From the NCBI GenBank assembly GCA_037389465.1, contig JAZARR010000197.1:8581501-8645500 (forward strand): 64,000 nucleotides of DNA. Reading direction: 5' to 3'. Positions 51,001 through 62,800 of the stretch are shown one piece after another. Source of the stretch: Baylisascaris procyonis. Taxonomy: Eukaryota; Nematoda; Chromadorea; Rhabditida; Ascarididae. The stretch's first letter is position 1. Each line of letters begins with the position of its first letter. The notes under the pieces are model-generated. The model saw only the letters and a program-made list of their open reading frames with translations. It did not search any database and was not told the DNA's origin. Made by a program: the position numbers and the translations under genes.

Positions 51001-53812
51001 ACCTCAGGAACAATCGTTAGCAATGAATTCTTCAAATGGTGGAGGATCTATGCGGAATCTGAATCCTGCATCAGATTTTGGTGAACGTGATTCAGCTATA
51101 ACTCAATATGAAGTTGCGTCACCTAATCGTAGTTCATCACTTATGTAAATTAATTATAGTTTTTGAAAAATCTTCTCACTTCTTATAAATGAAGAACAAT
51201 TCTACAAAAGAGCAATGCTGAAAGATTTGGATAAGATTTCGAGAGGGATTAATTAAACATCGGATTATTAAGGAATGTGAATAATGAATACTCCATTTAC
51301 GTATAGTAAAGTAAATTGTGAAGTAATATACACTATATACGTTTTGCTACAGCACCATATAGCTAAATATTTGCACTATATTTGACCAACATTTCATATT
51401 AATATTTTTTTGATATCAATTATAAGCGATGATTATCGCTTATCGTTGAATTCCTTATCTTATCGAATGATAACATATGTTAAATTTAAATATTTTTGAA
51501 AAAAAAATATTCATTAAATTTAATTTCATTAAAAAAATACGATTCAAATGTTTATCTTTATTTTTTGCTTAGATATTAGAGGATGAAAAAAAAACGCTCA
51601 TTTATATTTGTAATAGGTTATTTTCACTGGATATAGGTGATATGTAAATTTTCATTTTTTTGCAATATAGGATCGATATGGTATAAGCAGTATAGAAGTT
51701 ATGTCTCTTATTTTCGCATTATTTTTAAGTTTTTATTATGTATTGATATATATTTTTGTTGCCTGTTGAATAGGCTTAAATGGGCTTAAACTTAAACCCC
51801 AATATTGTCGTCAACTGAAATTCTCGAAATTTACGATCATATCGACATATGCTCATATATTCGAACTGCTTCAACCCCCCTCCCTTTCCCTTTCTCCTTT
51901 ATTATCCCCCTCCACACCTCTCAGCATATTTGGTATTAATTGTGAAAGCAATTCAGTGTTTAGTGAGAGTGACGGATTTGTGAGTATGGGCGATCGACTC
52001 GGCGAAGAACCACTCTCATGTATTCGAACTGTGCGAAGAATCCTCGCTAGCAAACATCAAAAAGCGCTTAAGGTTGACTTTCCCACTTCTTTAATATTTA
52101 ACTAATATTATCGTTTTAATGAAACTTTCTTTTTTTTTCAATTTTCAATAAAACATTTTCACAAAAAAAACTATACAATAATTATTTCTTATTGATTCAA
52201 CTATAAAAAATCTAAATAATTTGTAATAATTAAATTACTTTTCCATCTATCGGTATCGTTTGAAAGTAAATAAATCTTGGAGCATTTATTCATGATAAAT
52301 ATGTAATTATATAGGAAAAGTTGAGAATTTTTTAATGAATCTTTGAAAAGTTGAGCAACGATGATCTAAAAATGACTGAAAACGAAACACTATCATAAAG
52401 CTGTTATGTTTCCTTGCAAATAAATCTAACGATTTAGGTTAGCGATGTTTAATGCGAATCAATGGAGCCTTAAGTTTCATCTCCGAGGAGATTATAATGG
52501 GAAAGAGCCATGCAGCGACTTCTCTCCTACATATACCTCAGTGATATGTGTTTTTCTCTGCTCCATTATATTACGCACTTTTCTCTGCTTTCCCCCATAA
52601 ACCCATTTCATTTTGTGTGCATTGGGGATTGTTTTTCGGCAGTTTAGGTTTCGGTTTCGTATCGGAGAGTTGGATTGCGAGAATCTGTTCGGTTTCCAGT
52701 CGTCAGCTAAATGGTAGTGCTTATCGTCGGCTAAAAAGTTTGACAGTATTGCAAAGGTTATGACCAAATGAATTCACTAATGAACATTTACAGGTGGATC
52801 GTCAAATTGAGTCGGCGATGTGTTTACGAGCCATTCAACGACTCGATGAGGCTGATGTGAAAATTGTTCGACTCAAATCACTAATGCGTGATCGACTAAG
52901 CATTGGTGACACTGAAAAGGTCTAAAATCCCCAATCAACTCATAAAAAGAAATAAACCTAATAGCAATTTTATCAATATTTAAGTAAGTGAATGGCAAAT
53001 TGTGGAAGATGAAGCTAAGAGGGTTAAAACGATCGGCGAATTAGAATTTGATTTTGCTAGATGGATCAGTGGGGTTAAAGCACTAGAAAAATATAAGCCT
53101 TCTGATTCGAATCCCATCATAAAAAAAGGTTTATTTTTAAACTTAGAGATATCGATTCTAAATATTTGAAAAAAAATTATTTAGAATTTTTTTTTTTTTG
53201 TAAGAATTATAAATTTTTGTAAGATTTTTTTTTTTTTTGCTAAAAATTTCAGGCAAAATATTATCAATTGGCGATTAACGATATAAGGGATACGGTATTT
53301 AGAGTTGCACAAATTGATCTCCTTTTGAAACGAGATGATGTATGATTGATCTCTTTCATTTTATTTCATTTTTTTTTTTTGCATTAATTTAGAAATTTAA
53401 ATTTTCCTTTATGAATATTTTAAATATTTGTGTTGAATAGTTGAATTTTGCATTCGAATACTCTCTAATGAATGAATATTTTCACTGATTAAAAATTTTT
53501 TGCTTTCCATTCAGCTAATTTTCTCTTATATTAGAGGATTCATAACAAATTTTGTAAATTTTTCCGAAAATTTCCAAATTTAAGCTACCTAATAACGAAA
53601 CGATATTGTTTAGAGATTAGATGATTGTTTATAAAATGAGTAACTTTATTTATCAACAATCATTGGCAGAAAAAAATTCATATTTATTCCGGTCGTTTTC
53701 TTTCCGATAGAATGATAGCTATCAACTAGCTTTTTTTCAGAAACAAATAAATAGAGAAATTATTTCAAAGTATAAATAAATGAATAAATAAATTATTTCA
53801 AAGTTAAATACA

Positions 53813-53891
<79 letters not shown>

Positions 53892-54212
53892 ATAGATAAA
53901 TATTTTTAAAGTGTCCCTTTTACGTTGAGGTAACATTCGATCAAACGATTGGACATTTTTAGAAATGAGTTTTTTATTTTTTATTTTTTGCAGAGATCAA
54001 ATTACAAAGACAACAATACTTGTGTTAGCTGACGTAAATGAATACTTGAACAACTAAATAAATAAACGAATAAATGAATAAATAAATAAACAAATAAGAA
54101 AACAGCGTAACAGAGATGCAAGAGGATCCGAAATGGATTAATTATGATTAAAGGAAATCAAAAATTTCAGTTACGAGCAATTGGCGTCATCTCGAAATGG
54201 GCCAACGAATAA
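48053..54212 (+). CDS. Short CEP104-like protein (N-terminal beta-sandwich plus coiled coil)
   Basis: Ten exons, in phase: 48053-48186, 48697-48785, 49618-49691, 50061-50216, 50849-51144, 51949-52072, 52794-52905, 52985-53073, 53253-53339, 54171-54212; 400 residues. The first 170 follow the CEP104 N-terminal domain closely: WWPIVVGKEDPE...GWISDQ, then DIVLALRQSTNVHKIKIDA, GKIEFLIG, and NNPYNQ IGLKNIIVYGYPL against the family's N.YNQVALVAI...G.PL. A Ser/Asn/Gln-rich linker follows, then helical sequence (AIQRLDEADVKIVRLKSLM, IGELEFDFARWISG) resembling the CEP104 coiled coil. The TOG domain and zinc fingers, which make up the C-terminal half of the 925-residue human protein at cilium tips, are absent. 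Ends of exons 5-8 are least certain; translation could stop at 51148 if intron 5 is retained. Confidence 0.7.
49226..49441. repeat. 7-8-bp tandem repeat (TTGCAAT)n in CEP104-like intron 2
   Basis: About 28 units of TTGCAAT with scattered 8-mers (TTTGCAAT). It gives long open frames on both strands (Cys/Lys/Leu/Gln and similar) that are repeat artefacts. Confidence 0.97.
53811..53893. repeat. (AAAT)n microsatellite in CEP104-like intron 9
   Basis: About 20 tetranucleotide units. Confidence 0.97.
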
Positions 54213-55154
54213 CGGAAAAATAATCGAATATTTGAAGTACTGAAGGAGTAAAACCATCTTCTATTGTGATCAAAATTTTATAATTTATTTTTAATGAATT
54301 TAAATGAGAGTATTTATTTAAAGTTATTCGCTGTTTTTTTTTTCGACATTATGTTTTGATCTTTTCTTTATCGCTTAAGAATGTTGCAATAATTACTTGA
54401 GAAGTAATAATTTTTCGCAAATTTAGGAGATACTTTTCAAGTTATTATGTGATATTAAAAAAAAATTTTCAACAAAATGATTTCAACGAGAGTATTTTTT
54501 CGAAAATTTTCGCTATTTTTTCGCTGTTTTATTTTGATTTTTAGAAAAAAAAAAGCAGCATTTGGCTCTAATATTTGTGGGAAATTTAAGAAATATTTGA
54601 TTTAATTATCTAACGAAAAAAAAAATTTTTTTTTTCATCAAATAGTCAGACGTCAATGGCTTAGCTAGTAAAGCATCAGCCCAATAAGGAAAGCAAAGAA
54701 TTGTTGAAGCTATTTGCAAGAAAATATGGACTGAAGTGGTTTATTGACTAGTTAATTGATTCATAAATTGCTTGCGGGTTACTTTGACAATCACTTTCAG
54801 ATTATATCATTTGTTCATCCATCTATTCAGGTGATATTTTCACATCATCGATTGTAATATGAAGAGTTCATTAAGTGATGGTAAAATATTTGATCGATGG
54901 TTGTTTAATATGCAAAAATACAGATTTCGTGTTCCCTTTACAATATCTATAACTTTAATTCTTACACTGTTCTCTCTTTAAAATAATCTCTATATCACTT
55001 TCTTGTTTAATTTCTCTTATTGTTTCTTTCACACTAATTTTTTTTTTTTTGTTCAATGAATAAATTCATTTCTAACAATAGATTCTCTTGATTTTTTTTT
55101 TTTGCATATTTAATATTTTTAAATGTGTAATTAAATCACAGTAAACATCAAAAT
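54213..55154. other. Intergenic region between the CEP104-like gene and the E2 gene
   Basis: No exon is visible. It contains the tRNA-like fragment at 54651. The short spacing (under 1 kb) on the same strand would allow a two-gene operon, but no spliced-leader evidence can be read here. Confidence 0.45.
54651..54700 (+). repeat. Degenerate tRNA-derived fragment
   Basis: GTCAATGGCTTAGCTAGTAAAGC resembles the A-box half of the tRNA-Ser-like copy at 26546 (GCAATGGCTTAGGCGGTAAAG). The B-box half is not recognisable. Confidence 0.35.
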
Positions 55155-58100
55155 TTGCATATGCAAACAACTAAATTTGCATATTCAGTCGGATGCAAAC
55201 AGAACATCCCATATAAGTCAAGAGATAACAAAAAAATCACTTCATTGTCGGTAAGTTATACTCAGGTGGAGGTTGTATTATGGCCTCTTATCCCGAAAAG
55301 AGTAACTCAATCGATTTTGCGAGATTTAGTATTGCACGAATTCAAAAGGTAAATAACCGCTATCAACGTTGTTATTATACTGTAGGAAAATAATTACTAT
55401 AAAATAAATAATTAATAAAAAATAATTACGTTGTTATTTTACATAAATAATTACGATGAACGTTAATAATTACTATAAAAATATAAATAATTACTATATA
55501 TTGTAGGCATTCTGATTATCTAATCTCGTTGCAACTGATAAGCTGTTAATAACCATACTAATATTGATAAAAGTTCCACTTAATTATCGATAACATGAGG
55601 ATGATTTGTACACTTAGATGAAGGAAAAATTCGTGTAAATTAAACGAAAAGCGTTAAGTATCGCTTGCATAATTCAACAACTTTGTTTCCGTTTTAATTA
55701 ACCTTTGAATATTTAAAGTTTCATTTCCGCTTCAATAAACTTTTGAATGAAGAAGCTTAGAGAATTTTAATGGATCAACGAAAAGAACAGTCTTCGATTG
55801 TCTCTCGTTATATACCCTCGGTTTATCCCTTATTATAAACGTTTGAATGATATGTAATAATTAATTGAACATCAGGAGCAAATGCATCTAAAACGATCAC
55901 AATCATCGTATATTGGCGATATTAAAGTGGACGAAAAAAATCAACATATTTGGCATATTTTACTTTTACCGGTTAGACTTATGGTAGATTTATAATTGAA
56001 TATAACAATTTTTATTTATAAACAAGAACATTTGATATCTACTGTAGATATCGTATACACTACTATCGTATTGAACTTATCCACGCTTTGATAACTAATG
56101 ATATCTTTCACTTAGTAATCGGTAACTATTCTGCTGTGAGACAAATGGCGCAAGTGGCACTTTGCGAGCTTACGCATAGCTGTCACTAATTTAGAGAGTG
56201 AATATCGTCGACTTGCGAAGTGCTACGTACCAGTCGGCTGTCTCATAATACGATCATTCAACAACTTAAAGGAATATCGAACTGAACTAATTTAATGCGT
56301 AGGTAGAAGATTTGACAACAGGAATACTAGGTATGTCACAACTATTATAATATTAGTATATATGCAAAATTTATTGCAAAAATATTCTAGAATAAAATAT
56401 CAAAACAAAATATCAAAAAAAATTTTAATTTTTTTTTAAATTGAACCGTTATCTGATTGTTGTCTGATGTTTTTCGATTAATGAAAAAAAAAAAAAATTC
56501 AACGTTACTCTAAAACTCTAAAAATAGTAAATAATTTTGAATAAATAAATATTATTTTATTTAGAATAAATAAATAATGCTCAATAATATTCAAAAAAAA
56601 AAATGCAATTTAAGCCTCGTACACCATATAAAGATGGTGCATTTCAATTACGCGTCACATTTCCAATGGAATATCCATTTAAAGCACCACAATTTTGTTT
56701 TATTACACCGATTTATCATCCGAATATCGATGAGAAAGGAATGATGTGCCTTACGATATTACAATATGATAATTGGAAAACTGGTACAACTATCGAAAAG
56801 GGTAATCAATTTCAAAGAAATATAAAAATTCATTTTTACTAATTAAATAAATATTATAGAATAAATTATAGACGAATATATTTGTATATTTATTTGTAAA
56901 AAAAAAAAATCGAAAAATTGAGAAAAATTATAAATATTTTGATAAATGATATTACCACTGTAGAAATTAAATGATATACAACATTGAGAGGATTAAATGG
57001 TGTGATTGTAATTTTTGGTAGCATTATGCTGCTGAAAAATGAATGAAATAATGAAGCAAAAATTACCTTGGATTGTTGCTAAGAAAGACGGTAAGAAATA
57101 TAAGCTGTGTGGTTCTACCACCTCCTTGCTTCAAGAGACTCTCAAGTTCGACCCTTTTCTACGATCAGTAAGTCTCTCATTTCTCCTTGGATTAGACATT
57201 GTTAGATGAGGCCATCGAAACATTCCATATAAGCAGTTGAGTCGGTCTCTTTTGCGACCATAGCACCATCAGTCCAGAAACAGGCTGGAGACATCGTTAA
57301 GTGGTCCTGTCGGTATAGTGAATCCAAGGTTGCTGAATTCGCTTCAGAATCCATGTTCATGCCATTGCATCTCTCTCCCTAATTGTGTGCATGAGCTCCG
57401 AAATTTAAATTCGCGTAGAGATCATAAGCTTAGAAATGCTTCGACGATAAGCGATCGTCATATAAACTATCGGAGTATCGGTCATTAATTTCTACGGTAC
57501 CATTTGTGCCTTCTCGTACCAATATAACATACCATTTGTACCTTCCTATACATTGCAGCTTTTTACCAGCATAATGTTGCAGCTTCTTACCGGCATAACA
57601 TTGCAGCTTTTTACCAGCATAATGTTGCAGCTTCTTACCGGCATAACATTGCAGCTTTTTACCAGCATAATGTTGCAGCTTCTTACCGGCATAACATTGC
57701 AGCTTTTTACCAGCATAATGTTGCAGCTTTTTACCGGCATAACATTGCAGCTTTTTACCAGCATAATATTGCAACTTTTTACCAGCATAATGTCGCAGCT
57801 TCTTACCAGTATTAACAGTATAACATTATAACCAGTATAGTCAGTATAAGAGTATAACATAATTAGATCGTTATTTTACATAGTAATTCATCTCACTGAT
57901 TCATGATAACATTCGATAATAAAGCATTTCAGCGATTCACTCATTGATATCATTATTGAACGATCCTCAACCAGAACGCCCAATGCGTCCTGAGATCGCC
58001 GATCAAATCTATAAAGTATATTTTTTATGAATACTCATTTTTTTAAAATAATCGTTATTTAGTAATTACCATATATATGTGCAATAATATATCTCTATTG

Positions 58101-58770
58101 CCCGATGAGCAGTATGATTTAATAAAAAGCAAACGGTAGAGCTATCGTAATCTGCTTCTAAAAATAGCACTTATATCCAAAAGAGTTGAGACAGATGTTC
58201 TGCAATTTGGTTGATAAATATCCCCACCTCCCCCTCCCTCCCTCTCCCCAAACGATTTAATATGAAATCCTTTTCATTCCGAGAGAATGGCAAATTAAGA
58301 ACTATTGCTTCTCTATAGGAAGTTTATTTCTATAACATTTCTCATGCAACTAAAAGAATCATCTGCCGTGTGAAAATTCTTCAGTTCGTAGAAGATGCAA
58401 CTTATTATCTCAATAAAAGCTTTTTTAGAGAAATTCTCGCAAGTATATATCTGTAGAAAATGAATGCTAAAATCAATAAGCTATCATGAAAGCTATAGAG
58501 TATATCCTTGGCAACGTTGAATAAAATCTATCAAATTCTCAATCGGCTATCTCTAAATTGATGATTTCAATAAAATTTTAAATAAAAAACAATAAAAAAT
58601 TAAAGCAATTAAAAGTCGGCATAATAAATTTTTTTTTTCTTTCATTTCAGGATAAAGAAGCATTTCTTCGTACCGCAGAGAAACATACAAGAAAATATGC
58701 TGAACAACGTTTAGCAATTAGTCAATCTTCATCTAACGATTCGATTTCTTCCTCATCATTTTTTGTATAG
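55155..58770 (+). CDS. UBE2L3/UBC-18-like ubiquitin-conjugating enzyme (E2)
   Basis: Exons: 55155(?)-55328, 55876-55971, 56615-56801, 57933-58015, 58651-58770. From ILRDL onward it aligns without gaps to UBE2L3 and C. elegans UBC-18: IKVDEKNQHIWHILLLP, TPYKDGAFQLRVTFPMEYPF, then IYHPNIDEKG with the HPN motif and catalytic Cys in GMMCLTIL (codon 56747-56749), LISLLNDPQPERPMRPEIAD, and TAEKHTRKYAEQR. The Phe of YPFK that contacts RING and HECT E3s is present. This E2 class charges HECT and RBR ligases such as HHARI/ARI-1 and Parkin, by cysteine-to-cysteine transfer. The usual KPAT after the cysteine is KTGT, and a Ser-rich tail ends in SSSFFV. The start is unsettled: the open frame runs to 55155, adding about 45 atypical residues, so a short upstream exon may be missing. 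Confidence 0.8.
57555..57815. repeat. 24-bp tandem repeat, 11 copies, in the E2 intron 3
   Basis: Units start at 57555 and every 24 bp to 57795. Two variants alternate, GCAGCTTTTTACCAGCATAA+TGTT and GCAGCTTCTTACCGGCATAA+CATT, so the higher-order period is 48 bp for most of the array. The open frames on both strands are repeat artefacts. Confidence 0.97.
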
Positions 58771-59832
58771 ACCAAAAAAAAAAAATTCGCCGTCTTGTTA
58801 GAATTTTATTTATCACTTGTTTGTGCGTAAATTCGAGAAATAATTTCATTTATGCATTTCTATATTCAAATGAGTCTAAATTAGATCATCTGGTGTTTCC
58901 CAGTAATGAAATTAAGTATCGGAGCATGAAATAGGCTCACAAGGATCCACCTAGAATCGTTATGTCGGCTTATGGATGATCATAAAGCCCATCGCTATAT
59001 ACCATCTAAAAATATTGATAATAAAGTTGAACGAGTATTATCACATAAGCATTATTTTAATATTTTATTTCAAAGAAAATAAAAAAATTTAAAAAACATC
59101 AAAACCGCGAATATTGCATTTGATATCATATAGATGGAAGAAAAAACATTCACCCAAATCTCTATAATAAAATTCTCATTTCATTTTCTCAAGAAAAAAG
59201 AGTGGAATAAATTCCTTAAGTGATAAATTTATGTAAATCTCAGTAATGGGAATAGCTCTCTAGGCCTAAATTCCCAGCTTCTCTGCCCTACCTATCCAAC
59301 AACCAAAGAAATTTAAGCAAAATATCATTGAGAAATGCCCGCGCTAATTCCCATATTCTTGGGAAAGGGATGTAGATACTTATGGGTATATAAAAAACAA
59401 CACAATGCACACAAAAAAAAAAATTCATCATACAGAGATCGAAAATAAAGACAATAATTAGTTAACAAGTTCAATGAAAATTAACTACATCTCCAATATC
59501 GAGGCAAATCGGCGAAATTATTTAGAGGCATGAATAAATAGTATTTCACTTATAAAATTGGTCACCCCCTCCTCGACGTACCTCCACCCTTTCCAACTCA
59601 AAGGAAACCAACAGTCATTAAAACAACATCAAAGTAATCAAATATTCTAAATGATCGTCGCAAATTACTTCATTATTTTCAATCGTTATTGAAGAAATTC
59701 CAAAAATATCAAAAATTAAAGAAATTCCAAAAATACAAAAAATCAAATAAATCCCAAAAATACCTCATATAGTAGCATGGGAATCAGGTAACTCGGGCAA
59801 CATACAAGAGCATATAACATCAATAGCATATC
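58771..59832. other. Shared 3' flank of the convergent E2 and RPA2 genes
   Basis: No exon is visible. A candidate AATAAA for the plus-strand E2 gene lies at 59020-59025, 250 bases after its stop. No canonical AATAAA was found close behind the RPA2 stop on the minus strand. Confidence 0.5.
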
Positions 59833-62800
59833 TCAAGCATTAACTATGTAGTGATCATCATCGCATGTTGTATAAATGAGGCCTTCAGATGACAGATCCT
59901 CTAAATCGGCAGCAAATGTACGTGCATTGTAAATATTTTTTGGAATGCCTGCTCGAATTGCTTCCACACTCAATCCAATATTCGGATCCCCATTTCTACG
60001 AAGATGCTTGAAAATCTAGAAAAACACATCTGCATCATCAACCGTAAGATGTCAATAAAACCCCAGGCATTAGGTTAGACTTCATTCCTCTAGAAAGAGA
60101 ATTGTTTAAAATAAAAGTCATATTCAAAACTAACGAATCCATTCATTAATATTTGAAAAAAAAAATAAAAAATAAAAAAATGCTACGATCTTTGCAAATT
60201 TATTCAATTCAATAAACGAGTGGATAGTGCAAAATTTAATATTAAGAATGCCAAAAAATTCTTCGAGAAGATGAAAATAAATATTCGAAGAGAACATTGA
60301 ATAATAGAGATCTCTCAATCAACATCAACGATTATATCTACCAAATTCGTGCTTATATCACTTCAGCTTCATATTGTTTACGTTTTATAACTACTAATTT
60401 CACCTTGTAATATCGCTTGGTTGAAAGTAACGCACAAGTACACTATAAATAAACCGACCTTTGGCAAAATGAAGCTTGCATATTACCCAAATGAAGATGA
60501 AATAAGAATCTCACCTCAGCTTTTTGTCCAGTTAATCCCCGACAGTTGTCGTCACCGTGGGTGGTGCTCTGTGGTGGTCGAATGCCTGTAGCTGTGGTGG
60601 TATTAGAAACCCATCCTCCAGGTTTACTTCCGCCTGCTGCTACAGCATCACTATTAGAAGCATCCTTGCGTCCCCGTAGCATACAACCATCAAAACGTGT
60701 CATATCTCCAATGAACGCCATCTCCATTATACCCTACAAAGCAATAAAAATGTTTTTCTTTAAATAATCCCTGCAAAAAATAAGAATCAATAAAGACAGT
60801 AAACAATCATCGGCTTGAATTGATAAAACATACTAGTTTTTCATCTCAATCATTGAAATCTAATGTATTACGTCATCGATCGATATTTTGTAACTTCCCA
60901 ATTTATCGTTATTGCTAAGCATCAACTATTTTCAGCAATTTACCTGTACAGGTAAGTGCATCATTTATGCAAATCTCAGAACGTTTCAAAATTAAATTTA
61001 AAAATTTGAATGAAATAAAATATTCCCTTCTTCGAATAGGAACATTTTTACCCGCGAGTTAACTATCAGGTAGGAAAGCCATTCGATCGCTGACCTATAC
61101 CCTCTTTCGAGGATCAAAGATACTCTATGCAATTGTTGACTTATGTGCCTAACGTAATCCAATGAAAATAATTTTTCATGAGTATTATACTCATCAATAG
61201 TGCTATTTATGTGTGATATTTCAGATGATGAAACATTTATTAAATAAATAAATAATGGAATTTGTGCAAAGAACCCGAAAAAAATAGAAACATTTGAAAA
61301 ATATTTAAAAATTTGCATAATAAAATTAAATAACATAAGTTAAGATTTCGAAACTATACCTTCCCTTATTACAAAACTTTATTTCTTTTCTTCTTTTATA
61401 GGTATTCAGAAGGATCAATGCAAACAACCAGTTCGAGCAAGACCTATTGATAGCAGCAGCCATATAAACGCAGAATAATATCATAATGCAACAGATTACT
61501 TAAATAAAAAGGATAGCGATTAAATCCTAGACCACCTTTGTGTAGTAGAGTCGAGCAAGTTTCGCCTCGAGTTTAAAAGCGTCCACCTCACGTCGATCCT
61601 CCACTTCCCGTACCTTTAATGTAGAACCATATAAACATCGGTTTCCTTTAGGGATTAGGGATATACAAGAAATGAGGCATGTTTCAGCTTCAAACATTAG
61701 CAAGTACGAAAATATATGATTATATAGACCACTATTTTATTAAACTTTTCATCTAATCTCAGGCACCACTCACATACCACAGTTCGAGAAAAGCCAATTC
61801 ACCCACCTCAGGTCATACTCAGCTCACTAAGAGTAGAACATCATAGCTAATGCACAAAACATGAGGTTCATACTACAATTCACAATTATGTGATGCAATA
61901 AGGTTACTTTCGGTCAGCCTGGAAGCTAGAAAACGATACATAAGTAGCCATACGACGATCCCACTCCCTCCTCCCTTTTCTCTCTCATCGTATCAACGCA
62001 GTATCAATCACCACGAAAAATTGCCGGGGACTCGAATAAATTCACCCCTTGGCCTTGCCATTTCGTGGGCGCATTCCCAATCCAGTACTTAATTACATAA
62101 AAATTACACCTTAGAACACCTTAGGAATAGAAAAATATTTTTGAAATCTTTGTTAAATAAAGTTTCTATAAATATAAATTAAAAAATTCCCAATCCAGTA
62201 TTTAATTACATAAAAATTACACCTTAGAACACCTTAGGAATAGAAAAATATTTTTGAAATCTTTGTTAAATAAAGTTTCTATAAATATAAATTAAAAAAT
62301 TCCCAATCCAGTATTTAATTACATAAAAATTACACCTTAGAACACCTTAGGAATAGAAAAATATTTTTGAAATCTTTTTTAAATAAAGTTTCTATAAATA
62401 TAAATTAAAAAATTCCCAATCCAGTATTTAATTACATAAAAATTACACCTTAGAACACCTTAGGAATAGAAAAATATTTTTGAAATCTTTTTTAAATAAA
62501 GTTTCTATAAATATAAATTAAAAACAAAAAAAAACGAACATCAAATGCGACAATACAAAGTCTTTCGTTGAAACTTCGTAATTTTCCAACCACCACAACA
62601 AGTGTGTCCTCAACTATTGCTCCAGAAGTTATGCCATCTCCGACCGACTAAAAAAAAAATGAAACATTTTAGTCACGCTAGCACATCGACATTATAATTA
62701 AACACACAGTTCACCATTACAATTGAAACATTTAGTAGTTTCCGACTATATCGTTGAAATTAAATACTTACTAATTATTACTCCAGAAGTGGAGTCGAAT

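Noticed and set aside
57060..57350. GC-richer stretch in the E2 intron with AAGTTCGACCC, as an RNA gene
   Set aside because: The B-box-like word is not accompanied by an A box at the right distance, and no fold or family was recognisable.
57555..57815. Possible CRISPR array
   Set aside because: Units are contiguous 24-mers with no unique spacers and sit in a eukaryotic intron. The same applies to the 32-, 48/68- and 113-bp arrays.
60998..61336. Minus-strand 112-codon frame in RPA2 intron 4
   Set aside because: RPA2 exons on both sides join in phase without it, no acceptor bounds it, and nothing matches RPA2.
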